NCBI RefSeq assembly: GCF_047121295.1
Contig: NZ_CP139447.1
Span: forward strand, 6,696,001-6,760,000
DNA: 64,000 nt
Direction: 5' to 3'
Origin: Longispora sp047121295
GTDB lineage: Bacteria; Actinomycetota; Actinomycetes; Mycobacteriales; Micromonosporaceae
Made by a program: the position numbers and the translations under genes. How positions within the stretch are numbered: the stretch's first letter is position 1; every line of letters starts with the position of its first letter. The notes beneath the pieces are model-generated. The model worked only from the letters and a program-made list of their open reading frames with translations, was not told the origin of the DNA and made no database searches. This document shows positions 13,660 through 22,205 of the stretch, one piece after another.

Positions 13660-15270
13660 CTACGCCTCGGTGAGGTCCACCGTGCAGGCGGTCTTCGCGC
13701 CGACCACGGTCGCCGCCGAGCTGAGCAGGTCGCCGTGCACCGGCGAGTCCACCGCGAGGGCCATCAGCGCGTCGCCGCCGGCGCTCAGGCGGGCCACCTG
13801 CATGCCCGCGATGTTCACGCCGGCCTCACCGAGCAGGCCACCGATCGCGCCGACGATGCCCGGGCGGTCGGCGTACCGGAAGAAGATCACGTTGCCCTCG
13901 GCGGGGACGTCGAGGTCGAAGCCGTCGATCTCGGTCAGCTTGGCGACCTCGCGCGGGCCGGCCGTCAGGGTGCCCGACACGCTCACGGTGCGGCCGTCCG
14001 GCAGGGCGCCGCGCAGGGTGAGCAGGTTCTGGTACTCCGGGCTGTCCTCGAACGTGGCGAGGGTGATCTCCACGCCGCGCTCCTTGGCGAGCAGCGGGGC
14101 GTTGACGTACGTGACCTGGTCGGCCACCACGTCGGCGAACAGGCCCTTGCTCGCGGCGAGCTGCAGCACCGACACGTCGTGCTGGGCCACGTCGCCGCGG
14201 ACCTCGACGACCACGTTGGCCGCGACGCCGCCGGCCACCGCCGTGTACACCCGGCCCAGCTTCTCCGCGAGCGGCAGCAGCGGCCGGATCTCCTCGTGCA
14301 CCACGCCGCCGACCTGCACGTTCACCGCGTCGGGCACGAACTCGCCCTGCAACGCCAGCTTGACGCTCTTGGCGACGGCCAGGCCGGCCTTGTCCTGGGC
14401 CTCCACCGTCGAGGCGCCCAGGTGCGGGACCGCGACCACGTTCTCGAACGCGAACAGCGGCGAGTCGGTGCAGGGCTCCTTGACGAACACGTCGAGGCCG
14501 GCGCCGCCGACGTGCCCGCTGGCCAGCGCGTCCGCCAGCGCCGCCTCGTCGATGAGGCCGCCCCGGGCGGCGTTGACGATCCGGACGCCCTTCTTGGTCT
14601 TCGCCAGCTCCTTGGCGCCGATCAGGCCCACGGTCTCCGGGGTCTTCGGCAGGTGGATCGAGATGAAGTCGGACTCGGTGAGCAGCTCGTCCAGTCCGAC
14701 CAGCCTGATGCCGAGCTGCGCGGCGCGGGCCGGCTGCAGGTAGGGGTCGTACGCGATCAGCTTCACGCCGAACGCGGCCATCCGCTGGGCGAACAGCACG
14801 CCGATCCGGCCCAGGCCGACGACGCCGACGGTCTTCTCGAAGATCTCGACGCCGGTGTACTTCGACCGCTTCCACTGGCCCTGCTTGAGCGCCGAGGCTG
14901 CCGGCACGGTGTGCCGCGACACGGCGAGCAGCAGCGCGACGGCCTGCTCGGCGGCGGACACGATGTTCGAGGTCGGCGCGTTGACCACCATGACGCCCCG
15001 GGCGGTGGCCGCCGGCACGTCGACGTTGTCCAGGCCGACACCGGCCCGGGCGACGATGGCCAGCTTCGTGCCGGCCGCGAGGGCCTCGGCGTCGATCTGG
15101 GTGGCGCTGCGGATCAGGACGGCGTCGGCGTCGGCGAGCGCTGCCAGCAGCGCCGGGCGGTCGGTGCCGTCGACGTGCCGGACCTCGAAGTCGTCGGCGA
15201 GCACGGCCAGGGCGGCCGGGGCGAGTTCTTCGGCGATGAGCACGACGGGAAGCGTGGTGGGAAGGTTCAT
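13660..15270 (-). CDS. serA: D-3-phosphoglycerate dehydrogenase, long form
   Basis: The 536-residue enzyme oxidises 3-phosphoglycerate to 3-phosphohydroxypyruvate, the first step of serine synthesis. It has a split substrate domain, a Rossmann NAD domain with VGLGRIG (about residue 150), catalytic Arg in NAARGGLIDE, Glu in VFVKEPC and His in VPHLGAST, then the intervening domain of long-form (mycobacterial-type) SerA and a C-terminal ACT domain (FRYADRPGIVGAIGG, about 465-536) that suggests serine feedback. ATG at 15270 has GAGG 5 nt upstream. Confidence 0.94.
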   Translation of the reverse strand: MNLPTTLPVVLIAEELAPAALAVLADDFEVRHVDGTDRPALLAALADADAVLIRSATQIDAEALAAGTKLAIVARAGVGLDNVDVPAATARGVMVVNAPTSNIVSAAEQAVALLLAVSRHTVPAASALKQGQWKRSKYTGVEIFEKTVGVVGLGRIGVLFAQRMAAFGVKLIAYDPYLQPARAAQLGIRLVGLDELLTESDFISIHLPKTPETVGLIGAKELAKTKKGVRIVNAARGGLIDEAALADALASGHVGGAGLDVFVKEPCTDSPLFAFENVVAVPHLGASTVEAQDKAGLAVAKSVKLALQGEFVPDAVNVQVGGVVHEEIRPLLPLAEKLGRVYTAVAGGVAANVVVEVRGDVAQHDVSVLQLAASKGLFADVVADQVTYVNAPLLAKERGVEITLATFEDSPEYQNLLTLRGALPDGRTVSVSGTLTAGPREVAKLTEIDGFDLDVPAEGNVIFFRYADRPGIVGAIGGLLGEAGVNIAGMQVARLSAGGDALMALAVDSPVHGDLLSSAATVVGAKTACTVDLTEA

Positions 15271-15548
15271 GCGATCCTCAAGGAGTCTGTGAAGTGGCGG
15301 TGGCGGGAACGCCACGCTGCGCTCCGCGTCCAGGTCCATCGTGTGGCCTGGCCTTCCGCTCCTGATCCTACGGGGTGGGATGGGCCCGGCGTCCAGGGGT
15401 GCGCAATGCGACATTCACCTCATCGTTCGAGCTGGTCGCGGGCATTTCCAGAACTCATTCAAGATCATCATTTGATACGCATTGACCGTTCACAATTTTT
15501 TGGTTAAGAATCCTTACTGTGCTTCCACCCCCTCTCCGAGGAGTCACA

Positions 15549-15854
15549 GTGAAGAGAATTCTCGCCGGCGCCGCCGTCGTCGCGGCCGCGTCCCTTTCCC
15601 TGATCGGCGCGACCGGCGGCCCCGCCTCGGCCGCCGGGACCTGCACGAAGAACCTCAACGGCTCCAACGTGGGTACGGCCACGTGCACCGGGGTCGCGCC
15701 GGGCACCCGGTGGCGGTACGTCGTGGAGTGCACCCCGAACAGCACCCCCGGTGGATACGCGGCCTGGGGCACGATCGTCACCGGCGACGGCACCTCGACG
15801 GCCACCTGCCGGCCCGATCAGCGGGCCATCGACGCGGGCATCCTCCTCGCGTAG
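15549..15854 (+). CDS. Small secreted four-cysteine protein
   Basis: This 101-residue protein of unknown function begins with a Sec signal peptide (basic KR, a 17-residue hydrophobic core, cleavage predicted after PASA at about residue 28). The mature part of about 73 residues is Thr/Gly-rich and has exactly four cysteines, which suggests two disulfides outside the cell. GTG at 15549 has GAGGAG (15538-15543) 5 nt upstream. TTGACC at 15482-15487 and TAAGAA at 15505-15510 are a possible promoter with 17-nt spacing. It stands alone between serA and ilvC, on the opposite strand from both. Confidence 0.7.
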   Translation: MKRILAGAAVVAAASLSLIGATGGPASAAGTCTKNLNGSNVGTATCTGVAPGTRWRYVVECTPNSTPGGYAAWGTIVTGDGTSTATCRPDQRAIDAGILLA

Positions 15855-15944
15855 ACCCACCCGCGAGTGGGGTGCCGCCGTCACCGGCGACACCCCACTC
15901 GTACCAAATAATGAAGTTGATTTTGCTGTGGATCTAACGCTGGT

Positions 15945-16045
15945 GGCCCGCTGAGGGCGGCGCTGGCAAACGAAAGGAACACCCGCTAGGGCAGCGGCCC
16001 TGCGGGTGTTCCTTTCGTGCAGTCCAGCGTCGTTCTCAGCGGGTC
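15945..16045. repeat. Stem cassette on the 3' side of ilvC
   Basis: CCCGCTGAG (15947-15955) and CTCAGCGGG (16035-16043) form an outer inverted repeat that encloses the terminator hairpin 15971-16017. The right arm reaches the ilvC stop codon. A matching cassette lies upstream of ilvC at 17076-17175, with 16-17 nt cross-identities between their arms. Confidence 0.55.
15971..16017. terminator. Bidirectional terminator between secreted protein gene and ilvC
   Basis: A perfect 16-bp stem, CGAAAGGAACACCCGC with GCGGGTGTTCCTTTCG, around a 15-nt GC-rich loop. It serves the convergent genes on both sides. Confidence 0.85.
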
Positions 16046-17055
16046 TATGCCGTCTCGGTGATCGGGTTATCCACCCAGGACATCATGCCCCGGAGCTGCT
16101 TGCCGACCACCTCGATCGGGTGGCTGGCGTTCTCCTCGCGGAGCTTGGCGTAGTTCGGCCGGCCGGCCTCGTCCTCGGCGACCCACTCGGCGGCGAACCG
16201 GCCGTCCTGGATCTCGGCGAGGATCTTCTTCATCTCGTCCTTGGAGACGCTGCTGACGGCGCGCGGGCCCCGGGTGTAGCCGCCGTACTCGGCGGTGTCG
16301 GAGACCGAGTAGTTCATCTTCGACAGGCCGCCCTCGTAGAGCAGGTCGACGATGAGCTTGAGCTCGTGCAGGCACTCGAAGTAGGCGACCTCGGGGGCGT
16401 AGCCGGCCTCGGTGAGGACCTCGAAACCGTTCTTGACCAGGTCGGCGACGCCGCCGCAGAGGACGGCCTGCTCGCCGAACAGGTCGGTCTCGGTCTCCTC
16501 GGTGAACGTGGTCTCGATGACGCCGGCGCGGGTGCCGCCGATGCCCTTGGCGTACGCGAGCGCGAGGGCCTTGGCGGTGCCCGTCGCGTCCTGCTCGACC
16601 GCGATCAGGCACGGCACGCCCTTGCCGTCCACGAACTGGCGGCGGACCAGGTGGCCCGGGCCCTTCGGCGCGATCATGATGACGTCGACGTCGGCCGGCG
16701 GCTTGATCAGGTCGTACCGGATGTTGAGGCCGTGGCCGAACGCGAGCGCCTTGCCGGCGGTCAGGTTCGGGGCGATGTCCTCGGCGTAGATCTTGCGCTG
16801 CGCGGTGTCCGGCGCGAGCACCATGATCAGGTCGGCCTCCTTGGCCGCCTCGAACGGGGTGAGCACCCGCAGGCCCTGCTCCTCGGCCTTCGGACGGCTC
16901 TTGGAGCCCTCGGGGAGGCCGACGCGCACGTCGACGCCGGAGTCGCGCAGGGAGAGGGCGTGCGCGTGGCCCTGGGAGCCGTAGCCGAGGACGGCCACCT
17001 TCTTGCCCTGGATGAGGCCGAGGTCGGCGTCGTCGTCGTAGTACACGTTGACCAT
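16045..17055 (-). CDS. ilvC: Ketol-acid reductoisomerase, class I
   Basis: The 336-residue enzyme converts acetolactate or acetohydroxybutyrate to the dihydroxy acids with NADPH and Mg2+, the second common step of Ile/Val synthesis. The Rossmann motif VAVLGYGSQGHAHA is at about residues 20-33, APKGPGHLVRR follows, and the metal-binding LFGEQAVLCGG and YFECLHELKLIVDL segments are intact. The ATG has AAAGG 9 nt upstream. It is 150 nt downstream of ilvN; that gap holds the stem cassette 17076-17175. Confidence 0.96.
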   Translation of the reverse strand: MVNVYYDDDADLGLIQGKKVAVLGYGSQGHAHALSLRDSGVDVRVGLPEGSKSRPKAEEQGLRVLTPFEAAKEADLIMVLAPDTAQRKIYAEDIAPNLTAGKALAFGHGLNIRYDLIKPPADVDVIMIAPKGPGHLVRRQFVDGKGVPCLIAVEQDATGTAKALALAYAKGIGGTRAGVIETTFTEETETDLFGEQAVLCGGVADLVKNGFEVLTEAGYAPEVAYFECLHELKLIVDLLYEGGLSKMNYSVSDTAEYGGYTRGPRAVSSVSKDEMKKILAEIQDGRFAAEWVAEDEAGRPNYAKLREENASHPIEVVGKQLRGMMSWVDNPITETA

Positions 17056-17075
17056 GGAATTTCGCCTTTCGTGGG

Positions 17076-17175
17076 GACCCGCTGAGGACGACGATGCGCG
17101 CGTTGCGGAGAACCCGGCATACAACATCGGTATGCCGGAACCTCCGCGCCTTCGCCTCCCCGCCCTCAGCGGGCC
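17076..17175. repeat. Stem cassette on the 5' side of ilvC
   Basis: CCCGCTGAGG (17078-17087) and CCTCAGCGGG (17164-17173) enclose an inner 9-bp hairpin CCGGCATAC/GTATGCCGG (17114-17138). The whole unit sits in the ilvN-ilvC gap. Its outer parts are inverted copies of the cassette beyond the ilvC stop. On the minus strand the left arm overlaps codons that would read I-V-V-L-S, the same string as the ilvB leader peptide, but no start codon is in frame. Confidence 0.55.
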
Positions 17176-17205
17176 AAGATGCTAGATCAAAAACAAAACG
17201 AGGTA

Positions 17206-17724
17206 TTAGGCGACAGACCGCAGTGTCGAGCCGCTGGTGATGGATTTGGCGCCGCGGCCGACCGCGACCAGGCCCGACTGGACCATCTCCTTGATGCCGA
17301 ACGGCTCGAGCAGCCGGAGCAGCGCTTCGAGCTTCTCCTTCGTGCCCGTGGCCTCGATGATCACGGCGTCGGGTGAGACGTCGACGACCTTCGCCCGGAA
17401 CAGGGTCACTGTCTCCAGGACGTGCGAGCGGCTGGCCAGGTCGGAGCGGACCTTGACCAGGAGGAGTTCGCGCTGGACGGAGCCGGTCGGCTCCAGTTCC
17501 ACGATCTTGAGCACGTTGATCAGCTTGTTGAGCTGCTTCGTGACCTGCTCGAGAGGCTGTTCGGCGGCGTCGACGACGAGCGTGATCCGGGAGATGCCGG
17601 GCTGCTCGGTCTCGCCCACCGCGAGGGAGTCGATGTTGAAGCCGCGCCGGGAGAACAGGGCCGCGACCCGGGCCAGGACGCCGGGCTTGTTCTCCACGAG
17701 GACGGACAGGGTGTGCTTGCTCAT
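17206..17724 (-). CDS. ilvN: Acetolactate synthase small (regulatory) subunit
   Basis: The 172-residue subunit activates the IlvB catalytic subunit and confers valine feedback. An N-terminal ACT domain (LSVLVENKPGVLARVAALFSRRGFNIDSL region) carries the Asn/Gly pattern for valine binding; the C-terminal half is the second ALS-small domain. The ATG at 17724 overlaps the ilvB TGA by one base, giving translational coupling; a GTG one codon upstream is possible but overlaps more and has poorer spacing from GAGG. Confidence 0.94.
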   Translation of the reverse strand: MSKHTLSVLVENKPGVLARVAALFSRRGFNIDSLAVGETEQPGISRITLVVDAAEQPLEQVTKQLNKLINVLKIVELEPTGSVQRELLLVKVRSDLASRSHVLETVTLFRAKVVDVSPDAVIIEATGTKEKLEALLRLLEPFGIKEMVQSGLVAVGRGAKSITSGSTLRSVA

Positions 17725-19490
17725 CACAGGTCATCCTCGTCGAAGCTGGGGCGCACGCCGCGGGCGAACAGGATCTCGTCGTTGCTGGTGCCGGCGGGGA
17801 CCATCGGCCAGACCATCGCGTCCTTGCCGACCACGAAGTCGATGACGACCGGGCGGTCGTTGATCTCCATGGCCTGCTTGATCACGGCGTCGACCTCGTC
17901 GGCCGACTCGCAGCGCAGCCCGACGCAGCCGAGCGCCTCGCCGAGCTTCACGAAGTCGGGGATCCGGGGCCTGTCCTCGGTGGCGTGCGTGCCGAGGCCG
18001 GTGTTGGAGTACCGGCCGTCGTAGAACAGGGTCTGCCACTGCCGGACCATGCCCAGGTTGCCGTTGTTGATCACCGCGACCTTGATCGGGATGTTCTCCA
18101 GCGAACAGGTGGCCAGCTCCTGGTTGGTCATCTGGAAACAGCCGTCGCCGTCGATCGCCCAGACCACCTTGTGCGGCGCGCCGACCTTGGCGCCCATCGC
18201 GGCCGGGACCGCGTAGCCCATGGTGCCGAGGCCGCCGGAGTTGAGGAAGGTGCCCGGGTTCTCGTACGAGATGAACTGGGACGCCCACATCTGGTGCTGG
18301 CCGACGCCGGCCGCGTAGATGGCGTCCGGGCCGACGAGGGCGTTGATCCGGCTGATCACGTACTGCGGGGCGAGCGTGCCGTCGTCGTGCTCGGCGTACC
18401 CCAGCGGGTAGCGGTCGCGGATGTCGTCCAGCTGCTCCCACCAGGCCTTCAGGCTCGGGTGGTTCTCGCCGACCGCCTCGATCAGCGCCGCGATGATGAT
18501 CTTCGCGTCGCCGACGATCGGGACGTCCGCGTGCCGGTTCTTGCCGATCTCGGCCGGGTCGATGTCCGCGTGGATGACGGCCGCGTCCGGGGCGAAGCTG
18601 TCCAGCTTGCCCGTCACCCGGTCGTCGAACCGCGCGCCCAGCGTGACCAGCAGGTCGGCCTTCTGGAGCGCGAACACCGCGCCGACCGTGCCGTGCATGC
18701 CGGGCATGCCCATGTGCTGCGGGTGGCTGTCGGGGAACGCGCCCCGGGCCATCAGCGTCGTGACGACCGGCGCCCCGGTCAGCTCGGCGAGGGCCTTCAG
18801 CTCGTCGGTGGCGCCGGCCTTGAGGACGCCGCCGCCGACGTACAGCACCGGGCGGCGGGCCGTGGCGATCAGCTTCGCCGCCTCGCGGATCTGCTTGCTG
18901 TGCGGCTGGGTCGTCGGCCGGTAGCCGGGCAGGTCCATGGTCGGCGGCCACTCGAAGACCGTCTGCGCCTGCAGCACGTCCTTCGGGATGTCCACCAGCA
19001 CCGGGCCGGGCCGGCCGCTGCCGGCGACGTAGAACGCCTCGGCGAGTACCCGGGGAATGTCCTTGCCGTCCTGGACCAGGTAGTTGTGCTTCGTGATCGG
19101 CATCGTGATGCCGTGGATGTCGGCCTCCTGGAAGGCGTCCGTGCCGATCGCGGCCCGGGACACCTGGCCGGTGATCGCGACGATCGGCACCGAGTCCATG
19201 TAGGCGTCGGCGATCGGGGTGACGAGGTTGGTGGCACCGGGGCCGGAGGTGGCCATGCAGACGCCGACCCGGCCGGTGGCCTGGGCGTAACCCGTGGCCG
19301 CGTGGCCGGCGCCCTGCTCGTGGCGGACGAGGATGTGGCGCACGCTGGAGTCGTACAACGGGTCGTATGCCGGCAGAATCGCCCCACCCGGAATACCGAA
19401 CACCACCTCTACGCCGAGCGCCTCAAGCGACGCGACGAGCGACTGGGCGCCGGTCAGGGCGCGGGCGGCCTGGCTTTCTGGTTTGGTCAT
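17724..19490 (-). CDS. ilvB: Acetolactate synthase large (catalytic) subunit
   Basis: The 588-residue TPP enzyme makes acetolactate or acetohydroxybutyrate from pyruvate, the committed step of branched-chain amino acid synthesis. Glu58 in RHEQGAGHAATGYA activates TPP, TSGPGATN follows, and the C-terminal TPP/Mg motif starts at GDGCFQM and ends in NNGN. It heads an ilvB-ilvN-ilvC operon. Upstream lie a promoter, a leader peptide and an attenuator (19533-19665), so expression should respond to charged Ile/Val/Leu tRNA. Confidence 0.96.
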   Translation of the reverse strand: MTKPESQAARALTGAQSLVASLEALGVEVVFGIPGGAILPAYDPLYDSSVRHILVRHEQGAGHAATGYAQATGRVGVCMATSGPGATNLVTPIADAYMDSVPIVAITGQVSRAAIGTDAFQEADIHGITMPITKHNYLVQDGKDIPRVLAEAFYVAGSGRPGPVLVDIPKDVLQAQTVFEWPPTMDLPGYRPTTQPHSKQIREAAKLIATARRPVLYVGGGVLKAGATDELKALAELTGAPVVTTLMARGAFPDSHPQHMGMPGMHGTVGAVFALQKADLLVTLGARFDDRVTGKLDSFAPDAAVIHADIDPAEIGKNRHADVPIVGDAKIIIAALIEAVGENHPSLKAWWEQLDDIRDRYPLGYAEHDDGTLAPQYVISRINALVGPDAIYAAGVGQHQMWASQFISYENPGTFLNSGGLGTMGYAVPAAMGAKVGAPHKVVWAIDGDGCFQMTNQELATCSLENIPIKVAVINNGNLGMVRQWQTLFYDGRYSNTGLGTHATEDRPRIPDFVKLGEALGCVGLRCESADEVDAVIKQAMEINDRPVVIDFVVGKDAMVWPMVPAGTSNDEILFARGVRPSFDEDDL

Positions 19491-19532
19491 CGGGATATCC
19501 CATGCTCTGGAAAGTTGTGGAGGCTGGGCAAC

Positions 19533-19594
19533 AAAAACCGCCCTCGTGCAGGGTGCACGGGGCGGGAGCGCGTCATCGGATCACGACGACGCGC
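19533..19594 (-). promoter_or_regulatory. ilvB transcription attenuator
   Basis: Minus-strand RNA after the leader peptide can form a pause hairpin (GCGCGTCGTC with GATGACGCGC, 19594-19585 with 19577-19568) and then a terminator: CCGCCC+CGTGCA pairing with TGCACG+GGGCGG around a short loop (19566-19538), followed by TTTTTG. The terminator ends 43 nt before ilvB. This is the classical leader-peptide attenuator layout. Confidence 0.8.
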
Positions 19595-19629
19595 TAGCTA
19601 AGTACTACGATCCGCTGGGTCTGCAGCAT
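19594..19629 (-). CDS. ilvB leader peptide
   Basis: The 11-codon ORF reads MLQTQRIVVLS and stops at TAG. The Ile-Val-Val-Leu run is the regulatory block expected for control by branched-chain aminoacyl-tRNA, and its last codons lie at the base of the pause hairpin. The ATG is only 7 nt beyond the candidate -10 at 19642-19637, so the transcript is probably leaderless or nearly so. It overlaps the last codons and stop of the upstream GGDEF-EAL gene in another frame. Confidence 0.75.
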   Translation of the reverse strand: MLQTQRIVVLS

Positions 19630-22072
19630 GCGGTAAAGCCTGCCTCATCTCACGCCCTGAGTCAACTTGTCCCACATCATGGGCGAATGTTTCTTCCAGC
19701 AGCGCCTCCAGCTGCTCGGCGGGCATCGGGCGGCCCAACAGGAAGCCCTGACCGAGCCGGCAACCGGCCGCCGCCATCGTCGCCAGCTGCTCCGGCTCCT
19801 CGATCCCCTCGACGATCACCTCCAGGCCCAGGCGCTGGCCGAGCTGGACCACGAGGTCCGCCAGCGGTTCGAGGTCCTTGTCGATCTTCACGATGTCCAC
19901 GGGCAGCGAGCGGAGCTGGGCCAGGGAGGAATATCCGGCACCGAAGTCGTCCAGCGCCACCCGGACGCCCATCCCCCGCAGCACCATGATCCGTTCGCTG
20001 AGGCCCTTGATGTCGCGGGCCATCCGGTGCTCGGCCATCTCCAGGGTCAGCCGGTAGCCGGGCAGCCGGTGCACGCGCAGCAGCTCGGCCAGGTGCACCG
20101 GGAACTCCGGCAGGTGCAGCTGGCGGGTCGACAGGTTCACCGACGCCCACAGGTCGTGCCCGGCGCGCAGCCAGACCGACAACTGGTGGCACACCTGGTG
20201 CAGGGTCCAGGTGCCCAGCTCCTCGACCAGGTCGGACTCCTCCGCGATCGGGATGAAGTCCGCCGGGTGCACCACGCCCAGCCGGGGATGCCGCCAGCGC
20301 AGCAGGGCCTCCACCCCGACCAGTCGGCCGTCGGGCAGGTGCAGCACCGGCTGGTAGACCAGCGACAGCTCGCCGCGCTCCCCCGCGCCGCGCAGCTCGG
20401 CGGCCATGTCGGCGCGCAGGGCCATCGACTCCGCGTACTCCGCGTCGTACTCCTCCACCCTGTTCTTGCCGCGCCGCTTCGCCGCGCGCAGGGCCATGTC
20501 GGCGTTGCGGAGCAACTGGGGCACGTCGTTGGCCGTCCGGCAGCCGGCGAGCCCGATGCTGGCGGAGAGGAAGACCGTCAGATCCTCGATTCTGTACGGG
20601 GCGTTGAGCACTTTCAGCAGCCGGCCGGCCACCACGGCGGCGGTCTGCGGCCCCGACCACATCAGCACCGCGAACTCGTCGCCCCCGAGCCGGGTCGGCA
20701 CGTCGCCCGGGCGCAGGTTCGCCCGCAGCCGGTGGGCGACCTCCACCAGCACCGCGTCGCCCACGTCGTGGCCCCGCACGTCGTTGACGTTCTTGAAGCC
20801 GTCCAGGTCCAGGGTGAGCAGCGTGCAGAGCCGGCCGCCGGCCTCCTGGTGCAGGGTCTGCAGCAGGGCGCGGCGGTTGCCCAGGCCGGTGAGCGGGTCC
20901 GCGTACGCCATCCTCGCCAGCTCCCGCTCCAGGTGCTTGCGGTCCGTGACGTCGCGGCAGTGCATGACGAGGCCGGCGACCTGGGGCACGTGCCGCTGGT
21001 CGCTGATCATCGACTCCAGGTCGCGCCACTCGCCGGCCGCGTCGAGGATCCGCGCGTACATCCGGGTCTGGGAGCCGCCCGGGCCGGCCAGGATCGCCCG
21101 GAGCACGTCCTCCACGTTCTCCACGTCCTCGGGGTGCGGCAGCTCCAGGAACGACCGGGCCACGATGTCGCGCTCGATCAGGCCCAGCCGCCACGCCGCC
21201 GACGGGGACAGCCAGCGCACGTCGAGCCGGCTGTCGAGCAGCATCGTCACGTCCGAGGCGCCGGCGACGATCGAGCGGAAGTGCGCCTCGCGGTGGGCCA
21301 GCTCGTCCGCGTACCGCCGGGTGTCGCGCATCGTCAGCGCCTGCCGGCCGACGAGCGCGGCGGCGACGGCCGTGGCCGCGTACGCCGCGCGGACCGTCAG
21401 CGGGCCCACCGTCACCAGGTGGAACAGCGTCGCGCCCAGCGCGGCGGTCACCGGCAGCATCGACAGCCCGGTGCCGAGCCGGGGCAACGGCGCGTGCCCG
21501 GCCGGCTCCGGCCCCGCCCCGCCCCGGGCGGTCCGGCCCACGGCGACGAGCAGGACGACGGCCCCGGCGAGCCACAGCACCACCCCCGCCGGCCTCGTAC
21601 CCGGCACGGCCGCCCACCGCCACAGCACGCCCCCGAACGTGCCGGCCGACAGCAGCCCGGCCCCCACGGCGGCGGTGAGGACCGGGCCCTTCGGCTGGGT
21701 GGTCCGCAGGCACACCGCCACCCCGACCCCGCACACCACGGCGACCGTGGCCCCGGCGGCGCTCACGATGGCCGGCGGCCGGGGAATCCTCGGCTCCAGG
21801 AGGAGCAGGCAGACCGCGTACGCCCCGCTGCCGGCGACCAGCAGGCCGTCCAGCGCCGCCCGGACCCGGGGCGCCCAGCCGCGCGGGCCGCCGCGCATCG
21901 TCAGGAGGCCGGTCAGGAGGAGCACCGCCGACAGCACCCCGGCCAGGGTGGTCAGCCGCACCCCGATCCGCGCGTCGGCCGACAACGCCAGTCCGTGGGC
22001 AAGGACGGACACCCCGAGACCGGCGACCAGCCACGGGGCTCTGCCAAACGGAACAAGCGTGCGAGGGGGCAC
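19598..22072 (-). CDS. Membrane PAS-GGDEF-EAL protein
   Basis: The 824-residue protein has eight or so hydrophobic segments (residues 1-240), a PAS domain (about 255-375), a GGDEF domain with intact RLGGDEF (463-467) and an RxxD inhibitory site (RPGD, 454-457), and an EAL domain (EALLRWRHP from 588; DDFGAGYSSL intact). It could make and/or degrade c-di-GMP at the membrane in response to a PAS signal. After VKID the EAL segment is about 10 residues shorter than in the 692-residue paralog at 34640. The GTG start is uncertain; no clear Shine-Dalgarno sequence precedes it. It is divergent from ilvD. Confidence 0.88.
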   Translation of the reverse strand: MPPRTLVPFGRAPWLVAGLGVSVLAHGLALSADARIGVRLTTLAGVLSAVLLLTGLLTMRGGPRGWAPRVRAALDGLLVAGSGAYAVCLLLLEPRIPRPPAIVSAAGATVAVVCGVGVAVCLRTTQPKGPVLTAAVGAGLLSAGTFGGVLWRWAAVPGTRPAGVVLWLAGAVVLLVAVGRTARGGAGPEPAGHAPLPRLGTGLSMLPVTAALGATLFHLVTVGPLTVRAAYAATAVAAALVGRQALTMRDTRRYADELAHREAHFRSIVAGASDVTMLLDSRLDVRWLSPSAAWRLGLIERDIVARSFLELPHPEDVENVEDVLRAILAGPGGSQTRMYARILDAAGEWRDLESMISDQRHVPQVAGLVMHCRDVTDRKHLERELARMAYADPLTGLGNRRALLQTLHQEAGGRLCTLLTLDLDGFKNVNDVRGHDVGDAVLVEVAHRLRANLRPGDVPTRLGGDEFAVLMWSGPQTAAVVAGRLLKVLNAPYRIEDLTVFLSASIGLAGCRTANDVPQLLRNADMALRAAKRRGKNRVEEYDAEYAESMALRADMAAELRGAGERGELSLVYQPVLHLPDGRLVGVEALLRWRHPRLGVVHPADFIPIAEESDLVEELGTWTLHQVCHQLSVWLRAGHDLWASVNLSTRQLHLPEFPVHLAELLRVHRLPGYRLTLEMAEHRMARDIKGLSERIMVLRGMGVRVALDDFGAGYSSLAQLRSLPVDIVKIDKDLEPLADLVVQLGQRLGLEVIVEGIEEPEQLATMAAAGCRLGQGFLLGRPMPAEQLEALLEETFAHDVGQVDSGREMRQALPHAADPADRST
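19637..19665 (-). promoter_or_regulatory. ilvBNC promoter
   Basis: TTGACT (19665-19660), a 17-nt spacer and CAGGCT (19642-19637) on the minus strand. The promoter lies inside the last 70 nt of the GGDEF-EAL coding sequence. Confidence 0.6.
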
Positions 22073-22205
22073 GATATCTACTGTGCCGAACTTTCCCGTG
22101 ATTCGGGACAGACAGCGTGTCCGTTATCTGTCACGGCCTTTCCCGCACAGTGGGCTGGTGGGCGGGTCGATGGCGGCCGGCGAGGCGCGGTGGGAGACTC
22201 GTGCT

